The position numbers were made by a program, and so were the translations under genes. Source: Actinotalea fermentans ATCC 43279 = JCM 9966 = DSM 3133 (GTDB lineage Bacteria; Actinomycetota; Actinomycetes; Actinomycetales; Cellulomonadaceae). From it: 64,000 nucleotides of DNA. How positions within the stretch are numbered: position 1 is the stretch's first letter; every line of letters begins with the position of its first letter. The notes beneath the pieces were generated by a model, which searched no databases, was not told the DNA's origin, and saw nothing but the letters and a program-made list of their open reading frames with translations. Shown here in pieces: positions 31,689-40,889 of this stretch. The stretch covers positions 1 through 64,000 of the forward strand of contig AXCX01000001.1 in NCBI GenBank assembly GCA_000767215.1. Reading direction: 5' to 3'.

Positions 31689-31711
31689 CATCGACGGCTC
31701 GCAGAGCCGAC

Positions 31712-31785
<74 letters not shown>

Positions 31786-31803
31786 CGGTGTTTTAGCAGG
31801 TCA

Positions 31804-31835
31804 GAGGCCCGCCCCGCTTCGGCGGGGCGGGCCTC
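31804..31835 (+). terminator. Strong terminator after tRNA-Pro
   Basis: GAGGCCCGCCCCGC (31804-31817), loop TTCG, then GCGGGGCGGGCCTC (31822-31835): a perfect 14-bp stem closed by a stable UUCG tetraloop, followed by TTGG. Confidence 0.92.
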
Positions 31836-31848
31836 TTGGCGTCCGGTC

Positions 31849-31864
31849 GGCCTATCGGTAGGCC
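31849..31864. repeat. Short inverted repeat at the chromosome-island junction
   Basis: GGCCTA, TCGG, TAGGCC: a perfect 6-bp dyad just past the tRNA terminator. It lies in the first bases of the accessory region, where a recombinase arm site or a regulator could bind, but nothing in the window proves a role. Confidence 0.3.
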
Positions 31865-31975
31865 TAAGTACGCCCTGGACGAACATGGACGGCCTTGGCT
31901 GAGGCCGAACGTCGCGCGCGGAGAGGCGGTGCCCAGGCGACCCTGCGTGTCGGAGCGGCCTGGCAGCATGATCGC

Positions 31976-32605
31976 GTGGTTGAGGACGACAGCAACGTCG
32001 CTAGGAAGTTCGAGGCGGCCTGGAGTGTGTTCGCGCAGACCTGTGGGCAGTACCTAGCTCCCGAGGCCACGTACCAGGCGTGGTTCGCCCACTACCTGAT
32101 CTCCCAGTTCGGGATCGATCGCGTTGCGCGGGAGCCGATCATCAAGAAGGAGCACTTCGCCGAGTCCCCGTGGAAGGCTCGCGTGCTCGGCAATCACGTG
32201 CGGCTGGATGCTGTCGTGACGCGTCAGCCCGGTGTGATGCTTCCGCACTACGCCAACCGGCTCGTCCGCGCGGAGGATGGGAGCGGCTTGCAGATCCTGA
32301 GGGACCTTGTGGTGATCAGTGAGCTGAAGGTGGCCGCTACGCAGGGCGGTGGCATGGACCACACCGAGGTCGCGCGGGATGTCTACAAGCTGTCCATGCT
32401 CTTGGCCGAGTTCGAGGCAGCGCACCCGGGGTCGCCGTTGCCACTGGCGTACGTCTGCGTCCTCGACAATCATCCGCGGCGCGCATACGACTGGGCCCAC
32501 CTTCGGCGGCGGCTCGAGGACGTTCCGGCAGACCCCCGGGTCCGCATCCTCGGGGAGCAGTTCGCCGGCGTAACCCTGCGCCCTGCGCTTCCCAGTCGCA
32601 CCTAG
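31976..32605 (+). CDS. Uncharacterised protein with PD-(D/E)XK-nuclease-like residues
   Basis: A 209-aa cytoplasmic protein of no family I can name. A candidate PD-(D/E)XK core is visible: an early Glu (E53 in AREPIIKKEH), Asp78 in HVRLDAVVTRQ, and E116-x-K118 in LVVISELKVA, followed by a helix (VARDVYKLSMLLAEF). I place the start at the GTG at 31976; the frame stays open upstream to a TTG at 31895 but with no supporting signal. A GCATGAT element just before the start may be part of a promoter. A second gene with a perfect Shine-Dalgarno follows after 30 nt, so the two form one unit. The gene is less GC-rich than its chromosomal neighbours. Confidence 0.65.
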   Translation: MVEDDSNVARKFEAAWSVFAQTCGQYLAPEATYQAWFAHYLISQFGIDRVAREPIIKKEHFAESPWKARVLGNHVRLDAVVTRQPGVMLPHYANRLVRAEDGSGLQILRDLVVISELKVAATQGGGMDHTEVARDVYKLSMLLAEFEAAHPGSPLPLAYVCVLDNHPRRAYDWAHLRRRLEDVPADPRVRILGEQFAGVTLRPALPSRT

Positions 32606-32635
32606 CTCATCTGCGCGCGCGAAGGAGGAACAACC

Positions 32636-34021
32636 ATGCCGAACACGCTGGTACCGGGACAGGTCAGGGTGGGACACCTGTTCCTCGAGGGCCGACACGT
32701 TGAGGGTCCGGTGTGTGCAGCAGCCCTCACCTTCGATGACCACCGCGGGGCACAGCTGCTCGTCCCGTACCTGAGGACCGCTGACCGGCACGCGCAGCCC
32801 CAGGCGTGGTTCGAGCAGTCGACGCCGCCCGAGGCCCTCGCGTTTGCCGACAACGAGGGGTGGGTGATCCTCCTCGGGGTTCGATGGGGCGGACAATCAG
32901 GAAGCGGCTTCGTTACCGGGCGTCTGACCGCCCAGACAGCCATCTTCGGCGAGCCTCGGACGCTCCGCTCGACCTACCGGGTCCGGACGATGCGATCGAG
33001 CATTGATGGGCTCGACGGGTTCACGCACTTTCGTCCGGTGAAGTACGCCTTCCCTGCGCGCGGTGAGCCCGCCGTCATCACCCTCGATGACAGTGAGTCG
33101 GTCTCCTGGCGCTCACAGGGCTACACCTATGAGTTCAGGGCTGGTGCGGTCTGGTCGGGAGCGGAGGGGCGCCGCTTCGAAGCAGAGAGCCTGCCCTTCC
33201 TGGCGACGACGTGCCACAAAGGCAGGACTCCTCAGGAGCATCTGCGTGCGCAGTGGGCAGTCCGGGACCTCCTCCTCCTGGCACACGGAGAGAAGTTGGC
33301 GTGGCGCACGCACCACGTCGCCGACGAGGAGTTCCCCCTGTGGACGATGGACGGCAAGGCTCACGGTCCTGAACCCGCGGAAACGCACTTCGCAGGCACG
33401 GTGCGCGAGCACGCCCAGGCGCAGCCGTCGTCGATCGACCTGGCCTTCCCGGCACTCAACCTTCGGGCCCTCGGTAGCCGTGGCCTCAAGCGGTGGACGG
33501 ACATGTATGCCGACGACATGTTCCGACGCGCGGTTCAGCCGGTCGCAGAGGTGATCAACGGCGCAGCCCGCTTCCTCGAGCCGCAGCTCATGATGCTCGC
33601 CAGCGCCCTCGACTACTTCGGCTACTACCGCTTCGGCGACTCCTGTCGACGCGAGCTGCAGGAGAGCATCCGGAGATGCCTGGACGGCGCTGACCTCGAC
33701 TTCCCGCAGATCGGTTCGCGCGAGGGGATCGCGCGAGCGATCGGACGACTGAACAACGACCTGAAGCACCCCGACCGTGAGCGCCGACCGGAAGGTGACG
33801 AGCTGGCCTGCATCGTAAACTTGGCGAAGATCATCGCCCGCGCCCAACCCTTCGATCTCGTGGGTGCCGCGCCCAGTGCGAAGAAGGCGTTTCTCGAGTC
33901 CCGCGACGTTCGCTGGGCAACCGAGTTGTTCGAGCGGTGCGGGCTGCGCGTCGCCGACGACGGGTCAATCACCCGGCGAGCCGAGACGGACGCCGACGAG
34001 TCCGCTTCCATGCGCGAGTAG
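32636..34021 (+). CDS. ApeA-like HEPN-domain protein, candidate abortive-infection effector
   Basis: A 461-aa protein. The N-terminal part (about residues 1-230) resembles the ApeA N-terminal region; the C-terminal part is helical, with the HEPN RNase signature R-x6-H at Arg371 and His378 in AIGRLNNDLKHPDRE, then LACIVNLAKIIAR. HEPN proteins often cut RNA, and ApeA proteins stop phage growth by abortive infection. AAGGAGGAA lies at 32622-32630, an excellent ribosome-binding site. It follows the putative nuclease gene by 30 nt. The family assignment comes from pattern recall and needs a profile search. Confidence 0.65.
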   Translation: MPNTLVPGQVRVGHLFLEGRHVEGPVCAAALTFDDHRGAQLLVPYLRTADRHAQPQAWFEQSTPPEALAFADNEGWVILLGVRWGGQSGSGFVTGRLTAQTAIFGEPRTLRSTYRVRTMRSSIDGLDGFTHFRPVKYAFPARGEPAVITLDDSESVSWRSQGYTYEFRAGAVWSGAEGRRFEAESLPFLATTCHKGRTPQEHLRAQWAVRDLLLLAHGEKLAWRTHHVADEEFPLWTMDGKAHGPEPAETHFAGTVREHAQAQPSSIDLAFPALNLRALGSRGLKRWTDMYADDMFRRAVQPVAEVINGAARFLEPQLMMLASALDYFGYYRFGDSCRRELQESIRRCLDGADLDFPQIGSREGIARAIGRLNNDLKHPDRERRPEGDELACIVNLAKIIARAQPFDLVGAAPSAKKAFLESRDVRWATELFERCGLRVADDGSITRRAETDADESASMRE

Positions 34022-34111
34022 CGTGACTCCACCGCGTGCCTGCCAAGGCCGCCGCGCGGGTCCCGCCGCAGCGCCTTCGGTCCCGACTTCCGCCTTCCCC
34101 GCTGGAGCCCG

Positions 34112-34551
34112 CCATCGACAACGACCTCCAGCTGATCGCCGACGGCGACGGCGTCGCGATTCTGGGCTCCTCGTCGGCTGTCGAGCGGTTCCTCTCCTCC
34201 GGAGGGGGTGCTGCAGTCACGGCGTCGCGTTGCCAGTGACTCGGTCTGCCCTCGGTTCGGCTTCCGGGGCCCAGCTCGGGTCCGAAGTCGCCGCGAACTT
34301 CCCGCCGACGCCGGCGAGCAAGGCGGGTTCTTCAGAGCCTGGACAGAGGCGGGGACGTGAAGGCCAAGGTGTTCGAGACAGGTGAGGGCGGCGTCGACGC
34401 CGCGCGAAGGTTGGGCAATGAAGCGTTCGTTCAGGCAACGGCGATGTCGGACCAAGTCGCCAAGGAGGTCTGCAGCGCGCCCGGCGGCAACGCGGTGATC
34501 GAGAATCGCCCGAGAACTAGACCACCGATATCGACTCGACCGACGTCCTGA
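34112..34551 (+). pseudogene. Remnant of an actinobacterial hypothetical gene with frameshift and internal deletion
   Basis: Three fragments of what seems one gene line up in order. The first, DNDLQLIADGDGVAILGSS plus AVERFL (about 34118-34192), is the N-terminus without a start codon. The second, SGAQLGSEVAANF (about 34258-34300), is in another frame. The third, GVDAARRLGNEAFVQATAMS (about 34393-34452) through DQVAKEV, returns to the first frame and resembles a C-terminus. I recall full-length actinobacterial proteins carrying all three, of several hundred residues, so most of the middle is lost. The recall is not a search result. No function is claimed. Confidence 0.5.
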
Positions 34552-35875
34552 CGACCGGATGGCTGGCGGCCTGCGGCGTCGGGCTGCTGATCGGGTGCGC
34601 CGCGACATGGGTGTACATCGCGGCTACCACCCGCAACGCCTCGGCGGGCGCCGGCACCGTCCGGCCGTTGAGCCGAGCCGCCGCGACGTCGGGGTAGTCG
34701 GTGACGACGTCGCGGGGAAGTGCGCGCGCGGGGATGTGGAGCAGGCCCGCACGTGAGAGCCGGTCGAACGCGGCGCCCTCGTGGACGGCAATGTCGGCCA
34801 TGACCTGGACGGCGCCGTTGAGCACCGCACCGACGTGGCGATCCGCGGCCGCGACGGGGACATGACCCCGCGGGGCGTCGAGTGGCGCGAGCTCGCTGAG
34901 CAGCCGAGCGGCCGCGACGGCGTCGTCACGGATGGACGTGCTGGGAGGCGCCAGGACCGCGAACCGTGAGAGTGCCTGATGCAGGCGCTGCCATGCGCGC
35001 CCATGCGCGACCAGGGCGCCAGGCCCGGTCGTTCCGCCTGGGTCTGGTGCGGTGAGGTCGGCGCCATGGAACACGGCGGCGTGTGCGTGGACGGCAACGC
35101 CGAGGCCGGCAGTGAGCCGCAGGGACGGCAGCACGTCGGAGCGGTCGGCGATGAGTGTCCAGACGGCCTGGCGGAGCCGCACCATGCGATCGCTCAGCTC
35201 CGTCGCCGGGTCGTCGGTGCGGACGCGGATCCGTGTCTGCCCGAGATCGTCGAGGAGCAAGTGGGGGCGGCCAGGGCCCTTGGCGGCGAGCTCGCGTGCG
35301 GCGTGGGCGAGGGTTTCGAGCCCTGGGAGCTGCCTGGCGACGGTGCTGCGGGGCACGCCTGCCTGGATGGCCCTGAGGGCGAGGGGATCCTCGTGTGCGA
35401 GGGCGGCCACCGCGACATGGCCGAGGTCGACGAGGCCGGCGTCGAACGTCGCGGTCGTGACCTCAGCTGCGTCCGGGCTTCGGGGTCGTCCGTCGGTCGA
35501 GAAGTGCGTTCCGACGAGGTCGGCGGCAGCGCGCAGGGCGAGAGCCGATCGGGCCCACGGTGTCGTCCCACGGGACAGTTGCGACGGGTGGGGCCGGGCT
35601 TCCCCTGTCACGGCCTCGAGCCGCGTGATGAGGTCGATCGACACCCGCTCTACTGGCGGGAGGCCGTCACGGTGTCGGGTCAGGCCGAGCCGGCCGAGTT
35701 GGGCAGGCCGCAGGAGGCGGCGCCCGTGGGAGGCGATGGCGTCGAGGAGCCCGTGGAAGTCCCCGATGGCGTCGAGCGCCTCGTCCGGCGTCCAGAACCG
35801 GTCTCCTCGGAGGGCGGTAGAGCCCTCGCGCAGGTGGGCGGTCGCCTGCGCGAGGAGCTCGGCGTAGGTGGTCAT
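34517..35875 (-). CDS. Uncharacterised island protein, helical
   Basis: A 452-aa protein, mostly alpha-helical and Ala/Leu/Arg-rich, with no recognised motif, signal peptide or transmembrane helix. Starts MTTYAELLAQATAHLREGST; the ATG at 35875 overlaps the upstream gene in ATGA, and this decides it over an in-frame ATG two codons earlier. It ends in the last bases of the gene remnant. Conserved proteins of this style sit near TraA relaxases in actinobacterial elements, but I cannot assign a role. Confidence 0.8.
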   Translation of the reverse strand: MTTYAELLAQATAHLREGSTALRGDRFWTPDEALDAIGDFHGLLDAIASHGRRLLRPAQLGRLGLTRHRDGLPPVERVSIDLITRLEAVTGEARPHPSQLSRGTTPWARSALALRAAADLVGTHFSTDGRPRSPDAAEVTTATFDAGLVDLGHVAVAALAHEDPLALRAIQAGVPRSTVARQLPGLETLAHAARELAAKGPGRPHLLLDDLGQTRIRVRTDDPATELSDRMVRLRQAVWTLIADRSDVLPSLRLTAGLGVAVHAHAAVFHGADLTAPDPGGTTGPGALVAHGRAWQRLHQALSRFAVLAPPSTSIRDDAVAAARLLSELAPLDAPRGHVPVAAADRHVGAVLNGAVQVMADIAVHEGAAFDRLSRAGLLHIPARALPRDVVTDYPDVAAARLNGRTVPAPAEALRVVAAMYTHVAAHPISSPTPQAASHPVVRTSVESISVV

Positions 35876-36294
35876 GCCCACCGCCCGCTGACCTTCGCGC
35901 GACCAGTGATGAGTCGGGCCATCACGCGGGACAGGGCGGCCTGGGCGCCCAGGTCCGTCTCGACCTCCGCGAGGCCTGCCGCACGGTTCAGGGCGGACGC
36001 GGCGAGCCGGTCGAGGACCTCACGCGCCTCCGGCACGTCGTCGGGCCCGAGCGCTCCGAACGGCACCGACGCGCCTGCGCCCCGGATGTCCGGCCTCGCC
36101 CACTCGAGCTCGTCCTGAGCCTCGCGGAAGTCCATCGCGGCGTAGGAGATCGACACGCCCACGCCCAGGGGCACCGTCATCGCCATGTTGAGGGCGCCCA
36201 TCGCCGCGGCGTGGGTGAGCGCCCAGATGCCGGACCAGCTCTGGTCCGCCTCGCTCAGCAGCGTCTCCGCGGAGCGGGTCCACGTCGCCGTCAT
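35872..36294 (-). CDS. Uncharacterised small island protein
   Basis: A 140-aa protein whose ATG at 36294 follows GAGGAGGAAGCG, a near-perfect Shine-Dalgarno. It has one weakly hydrophobic stretch (MGALNMAMTVPLGVGVSISY), perhaps a membrane or amphipathic helix, and otherwise helical residues. It overlaps the 452-aa gene in ATGA, so the two are one operon. It is divergent from the small gene at 36455 across 160 bp. No family recognised. Confidence 0.75.
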   Translation of the reverse strand: MTATWTRSAETLLSEADQSWSGIWALTHAAAMGALNMAMTVPLGVGVSISYAAMDFREAQDELEWARPDIRGAGASVPFGALGPDDVPEAREVLDRLAASALNRAAGLAEVETDLGAQAALSRVMARLITGRAKVSGRWA

Positions 36295-36454
36295 CGCTTC
36301 CTCCTCAGTGGCCCAGCGACGTCGCCGTCGCTCCTGCCAAGAGGTGTGCCCGCGAAGGTGCCAACCTCGGGTCGGAGGTCACACAGAGCGCGAGCCGAAG
36401 CGCGGGCAGTGGACGTCTGTCGTAGCCGTAACCGCTCGCCTACTCTGTGCTGCC

Positions 36455-36778
36455 ATGGGCGACGTCGTGCACCTAGGCCGCAATCAGCGGCCGCCCGTCA
36501 CGACGATCGGAGAACCCATGCTCACCGAGCACAACGCTCGCCTCGAGTTCGACCGCACGGACATCGAGGACTTCGGTGATGAGCTCATCGAGGCGCTGCA
36601 GGCGTACCACCCGGCGGTGTCGCTGTCGCCGCTCGGGCGCGCGCAGGCCGACGTGACCTTCCTCGCCCACGACATCCCGCACGCCGCGGATATGGCAGTC
36701 GCCATCGCGTCCGAGGTCGCCGGCGCATCCTTGGTCGCGCTGGAAGTCATGAGCACCGAGGACTTCGACCGGCTCTGA
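36455..36778 (+). CDS. Uncharacterised small island protein
   Basis: A 107-aa, slightly acidic protein starting MGDVVHLGRNQRPPVTTIGE. A -10-like TACTCT lies at 36441-36446, 8 nt before the ATG, so it may be leaderless; alternatively the ATG at 36518, preceded by GGAGAACCC, gives an 86-aa protein. The middle, VSLSPLGRAQADVTFLAHDIPHA, is ferredoxin-like in pattern. No family recognised. Position between a small divergent operon and the relaxase gene suggests a control gene, but this is guesswork. Confidence 0.6.
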   Translation: MGDVVHLGRNQRPPVTTIGEPMLTEHNARLEFDRTDIEDFGDELIEALQAYHPAVSLSPLGRAQADVTFLAHDIPHAADMAVAIASEVAGASLVALEVMSTEDFDRL

Positions 36779-36993
36779 CTGCGCGGCCGACGTCGGTACC
36801 ACGCCCGGCCCCACCGGCGGTGATCGACGAGCGGTAGGGCCCATGACTCGTCTGGCACTTTGGGTGGCGCCGGTCCTCAGGTTGGTATCCCTGCGGGCAC
36901 ACATCTTGGCGTGGAGACGACGCGACAGTGGGTCCGTGCGGGCCCGCCTTCTCGGACGCCGGGAGCAGCCGTGGTTGGCGGTGCATCGCCGTG
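36779..36993. other. Intergenic region upstream of the relaxase, candidate oriT
   Basis: This 215-bp gap holds no supportable gene. It contains a 10-bp palindrome GCGGGCCCGC (36938-36947) flanked by GTCCG (36932-36936) and CGGAC (36953-36957), forming a nested inverted repeat 37 bp before the relaxase start. MobF relaxases often nick at a site with an adjacent dyad just upstream of their gene, so oriT could lie here. No nic consensus can be proved. Confidence 0.3.
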
Positions 36994-39900
36994 GTGATGA
37001 CGATGCACCGCCTGACCGCGGGCAGCGGCTACCAGTACCTGATGCGCAGCACCGCGTCGGGCGACTGCGACCGTCCCGCGGCGTCGGACCTGACGACGTA
37101 CTACACAGCGTCTGGCAACCCACCTGGCCGCTGGTACGGACGTGGGCTCCCAGGGCTCGCCGACGGCGGCCCGGGCGAGGGCGCCCACGTCACCGAGGAG
37201 CAGATGGCGAACCTGTACGGCGAGGGCAAGGACCCGCAGACCGGCGCCTCGCTGGGCCGCCCCTACCCAAGGCACACCCCCGCGGCGGAGCGGATCGCCA
37301 AGCAGGTCGCCGCCCTTCCGGCCGACCTCACCGGGGAAGCCCGCGACGCCGCGGTAGCGACCATCACCCGCGTCGAGCTCGCAAAGCGCACGGCCACTGC
37401 GGTCGCGGGTTTCGACCTGACCTTCACCGCGACGAAGTCCGTCTCCACCCTCTGGGCGGTGGCCGACGACGGGACGCGTGCTGCGCTCCTCGCGGCGCAC
37501 CGGGCCGCGGTCGGCCAGGCGCTCGCCTTCCTGGAGGACACGGCCGCGTTCACGCGCACGGGCACCGCCGGTTGCCGCCAGCACCAGGTGTCCGGGCTCA
37601 TCGCAGCGGGCTTCGACCATTGGGACTCCCGCGCGGGGGACCCGAACCTGCACACCCACCTCGTCGTCGCGAACAAGGTCCAGGGCCCCGGCGGTGCCTG
37701 GTTGTCGGTGGACTCCCGGGCACTGCATCACGCCGTCGTGATGGTCTCCGAGCTGTATGACGACCTGCTGGCCGACGAGGTCGCCCGTCGCCTGCCGGTC
37801 CGGTTCGGATGGCGTCATCGCGGCCCGCGCCGGTCGCCGGCGTTCGAGCTCGACGGCGTCGATGACGCGCTGATGACGGAGTTCTCCAGTCGTGCAACGC
37901 AGATAGACGAGGCGATGACGGGCGTGCTCGCCGAGTTCTACGCCACGCACGGGCGCGGCCCGAACCGCATCGAGATCGTCCGGCTGCGCCAGCAGGTGAC
38001 CCGCTCGGTCCGGCCGAAGAAGCACGTCACGCCCCTCGCTGACCTGATGACGCTGTGGCGCGCCCGGGCCGCGGAACGCTCCGGCAAGACGCCCGCCGAG
38101 CTCACCGCCGCGGTGCTCCGGGCGTCCCAGGCCGCGCCGCTCGGGTCTGATCGCGTCCCAGAGCCCGTCATCGACCGGCTTGCCGAGCACACGCTCGAGC
38201 AGGTGATGACGCGGCGCTCGACGTGGACCCGGTGGAACGTCATGGCCGAGGCGGCCCGCGCAACCCGGGCGATCCGCATGATGGGCCCCACGGACCGCGT
38301 CACGCTGCTCGAACGCGTCACCGACGCGGCACTCCGCTCGTGCACGAGCCTTCAGGCGCCCGACCCGCTCGTCGTGCCCGCCCGCTACACCCGGCCCGAC
38401 GGCACTTCGCAGTTCACCAGGGTCGACGAAGGGCGCTACACCCACCACCGGGTGCTCGACGCCGAAGGCCGTCTCGTCCACGCCGCCACAGTCGACGCCG
38501 ACGCGCCCACCACGGCCGCCTGGCTGGCCAAGGCTGTCACCTCCCGGCCGATCCACCGCACCGACGGTCGCGCCGTCACCCTCGCACCGGACCAGGCGAC
38601 CGCCGTCGAGCACATCGTTAGCTCGACCCGACTCCTCAACGTCCTCGTCGGCCCCGCCGGCGCCGGCAAGACCACAACCCTCGCGGCCCTCAAGGCCGCG
38701 TGGGAGCAGGGCCACGGACGCGGCAGCGTCGTCGGACTCGCCCCATCGGCAACCGCCGCCGCCGAGCTCGGCCACGCCCTTGGGATCGCGTGCGAGAACA
38801 CGGCCAAGTGGCTCTACGAGTCCACAGGCCCGGGCGCGGAGCGCCGCACCGAACTCCTCGCCCGCCTCCACACCGAACGCGCCGGCGCCACGGGCTTGGA
38901 CAAGCGGTCACGGCTACGGACCATCGACGCCGCGATCACCACCCTGACCGCTCAGGGTGACCGGTTCCGGCTCCTCACGGGCCAGCTCCTGATCGTCGAC
39001 GAGGCATCCCTCGCCGGCACCTTCGCGCTCGACGCCCTCACCGCACAGGCCGGCGAAGTCGGCGCGAAGGTGCTCCTCGTCGGAGACCACAAGCAGCTCT
39101 CAGCCGTCGACGCCGGCGGCGCCTTCCACCTCCTCTCCGAGCGCGGGCGACCGGCCACGCTGACCTCGCTGTGGCGCTTCAGCCACCCGTGGGAGGCCGC
39201 AGCGACGCTGCGCCTGCGCACCGGCGACGCCCGCGTCGTCGACGACTACGCCGACCACGACCGCATCAGCGCTGGCCCGGCCGAGGCCATGTGTGAGGAC
39301 GCCTACACCGCCTGGCAGACCGACACCGAACGCGGGGCCAGCGCCATCCTCATCGCCTCCGACTCCCGGACCGTCGACGTCCTCAACACCCGGGCTCACA
39401 ACGACCGGGTCACCGACGGCCTCGTTACGGCCACCGGCGTCACCACCAGCGCCGGCGCGGAGATCGGCGTCGGGGACCACGTCATCACGCGGGCGAACGA
39501 CCGGCGCCTGCACGCACCCAACGGGCACGTCCGCAACGGCGACCTGTGGCGGGTCACGGCTGTCGCACGCGATGGCGCCCTGACGGTCGTGCCGCTCTCC
39601 CGCCGGGACCGCGCAGCGAGCGCGCGGGCGGACGAGGTCGTCCTTCCTGCTGCCTACGCCTCCCAGCACGTCGAGCTCGGCTACGCGACCACGACCCACC
39701 GCGCGCAAGGGGTCACGGTGGACCGTGCCCACGTGCTCGCTGGCCCCGGCATGGTCCGCGAGAACCTCTACGTCGCCATGACCCGCGGCCGCCACGACAA
39801 CCACGTCTACCTCGCCCTGGACACCATCGACGCCGCCTGCGACGACCCGCCCGAGCACCAGATCTCCCAAGGCGGCCGCGACGCGCTCGAAGCCATCCTC

Positions 39901-40497
39901 ACGACGCCGGGCGCTGAGCTCTCCGCGACCGAGACGATCGCAGCCTCGCAGGACGAAGTGGCCTCAACCAAGCGCCTGCTGCCCATCCGGCACACGCTCC
40001 TAGCCGACGCCGCAGCCGAGCGGTGGGGCGCTGTGTTCCGGACCGTCGGGCTGACCGCGGAGCAGTGCGACCAGATCGCGACGTCGCCCGCCCGCGGTCC
40101 ATTCCTCACCGCGCTCGAGCGGGGGCGCGCGCTCGGCCACCCGATGCACGAGGTCCTTGCGGGTCTCATCGCCGCCCGGCCCCTCGACGGACCACACCCG
40201 GCGGCCGAAACCGCAGCGGTGCTCCACCACCGCGTGCACGAGTGGCTACGGGCGCACACGGAGGACCCGGCCGCGGTGCCCGTCGCCGCCGACGCCGATG
40301 GCATCCCAACGGACATCGGCGCACTGGTCGACCAGGTGGACGAGCTCCTTGCCGAGCGTGTCGAGGCTCTTGGTTCGGTGTCTCTCGGCAGCCGCGCCGA
40401 CGTCGACCCGGCGCGGGAGGGCTACGTCCCTGCCTACCGGCCGACGACGGCTGATGCGGCGCATGGAGCGCGAAGCGAGAGGAGCGTGACCTTGTGA
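36994..40497 (+). CDS. MobF-family conjugative relaxase-helicase (TraA/TrwC-like)
   Basis: Nicks the transferred strand at oriT and unwinds it. The 1167-aa protein begins VMTMHRLTAGSGYQYL, the TrwC/MobF start. Relaxase motifs include DLTFTATKSVSTLW and the HUH site LHTHLVVANKV (His220, His222). A RecD/AAA-type helicase follows: Walker A GPAGAGKTT at residue 553, Walker B LLIVDEAS at about 666, LLVGDHKQLSAVDAGGAF, YATTTHRAQGVTVDRAHVL and LYVAMTRGRHDNHVYLA. Start codons at 36991, 36994, 36997 and 37003 are all possible, as no clear Shine-Dalgarno exists. It overlaps the next gene in GTGA. Its presence defines the element as conjugative. Confidence 0.93.
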   Translation: MMTMHRLTAGSGYQYLMRSTASGDCDRPAASDLTTYYTASGNPPGRWYGRGLPGLADGGPGEGAHVTEEQMANLYGEGKDPQTGASLGRPYPRHTPAAERIAKQVAALPADLTGEARDAAVATITRVELAKRTATAVAGFDLTFTATKSVSTLWAVADDGTRAALLAAHRAAVGQALAFLEDTAAFTRTGTAGCRQHQVSGLIAAGFDHWDSRAGDPNLHTHLVVANKVQGPGGAWLSVDSRALHHAVVMVSELYDDLLADEVARRLPVRFGWRHRGPRRSPAFELDGVDDALMTEFSSRATQIDEAMTGVLAEFYATHGRGPNRIEIVRLRQQVTRSVRPKKHVTPLADLMTLWRARAAERSGKTPAELTAAVLRASQAAPLGSDRVPEPVIDRLAEHTLEQVMTRRSTWTRWNVMAEAARATRAIRMMGPTDRVTLLERVTDAALRSCTSLQAPDPLVVPARYTRPDGTSQFTRVDEGRYTHHRVLDAEGRLVHAATVDADAPTTAAWLAKAVTSRPIHRTDGRAVTLAPDQATAVEHIVSSTRLLNVLVGPAGAGKTTTLAALKAAWEQGHGRGSVVGLAPSATAAAELGHALGIACENTAKWLYESTGPGAERRTELLARLHTERAGATGLDKRSRLRTIDAAITTLTAQGDRFRLLTGQLLIVDEASLAGTFALDALTAQAGEVGAKVLLVGDHKQLSAVDAGGAFHLLSERGRPATLTSLWRFSHPWEAAATLRLRTGDARVVDDYADHDRISAGPAEAMCEDAYTAWQTDTERGASAILIASDSRTVDVLNTRAHNDRVTDGLVTATGVTTSAGAEIGVGDHVITRANDRRLHAPNGHVRNGDLWRVTAVARDGALTVVPLSRRDRAASARADEVVLPAAYASQHVELGYATTTHRAQGVTVDRAHVLAGPGMVRENLYVAMTRGRHDNHVYLALDTIDAACDDPPEHQISQGGRDALEAILTTPGAELSATETIAASQDEVASTKRLLPIRHTLLADAAAERWGAVFRTVGLTAEQCDQIATSPARGPFLTALERGRALGHPMHEVLAGLIAARPLDGPHPAAETAAVLHHRVHEWLRAHTEDPAAVPVAADADGIPTDIGALVDQVDELLAERVEALGSVSLGSRADVDPAREGYVPAYRPTTADAAHGARSERSVTL

Positions 40498-40889
40498 CCA
40501 GCACGAGCGGTGGAACCGACCGAGGCGTCCTTCCCAAGGTGGTGAACAGTCAGCCGATCGGTCCGCCCCAACCGATCATGTGGTCCGCGTACACCTGCGA
40601 AGAGCAACGCCACCTCCTGGAGAGCCTCGACGCATGGGTCAGGTGGCTCGTCGACCACTACCGCCTCGACCGCCGCTACGTCCCCGAGTGCTGGACTAAG
40701 CACTGGGAGCTCATCGAGGAGCTCTCGGCCCTTCAGCTCGCATGGGAGGCTGCCTATGCAACGACCTCCCACGGCGACGCACCTCTGGCCTGGCACGAGC
40801 GCTTCGCACTCGCGCGGACGAGACTCGCCGAGTGGGTGGCCCGCACAGGCTGTCGCGCTGGGGAGCATCGTCGCGCTGGGAGCGGCTGA
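40494..40889 (+). CDS. Small conserved-type protein, DUF4913-like
   Basis: A 131-aa protein with many Trp and aromatic residues spaced along helices (WVRWLVDHYRLDRRYVPECW, then HWELIEELSALQLAWEAAY) and a C-terminal GCRAGEH. This pattern recalls DUF4913-like small proteins that accompany transfer genes in actinobacterial elements. The GTG overlaps the relaxase stop in GTGA, so it is co-translated with it. The family call is tentative and no function is known. Confidence 0.7.
   Translation: MTSTSGGTDRGVLPKVVNSQPIGPPQPIMWSAYTCEEQRHLLESLDAWVRWLVDHYRLDRRYVPECWTKHWELIEELSALQLAWEAAYATTSHGDAPLAWHERFALARTRLAEWVARTGCRAGEHRRAGSG

Noticed and set aside
31895-31975. TTG-initiated N-terminal extension of the PD-(D/E)XK-like protein
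   Set aside because: It would begin without a Shine-Dalgarno and adds Arg/Ala-rich low-complexity residues; the GTG at 31976 is more likely.
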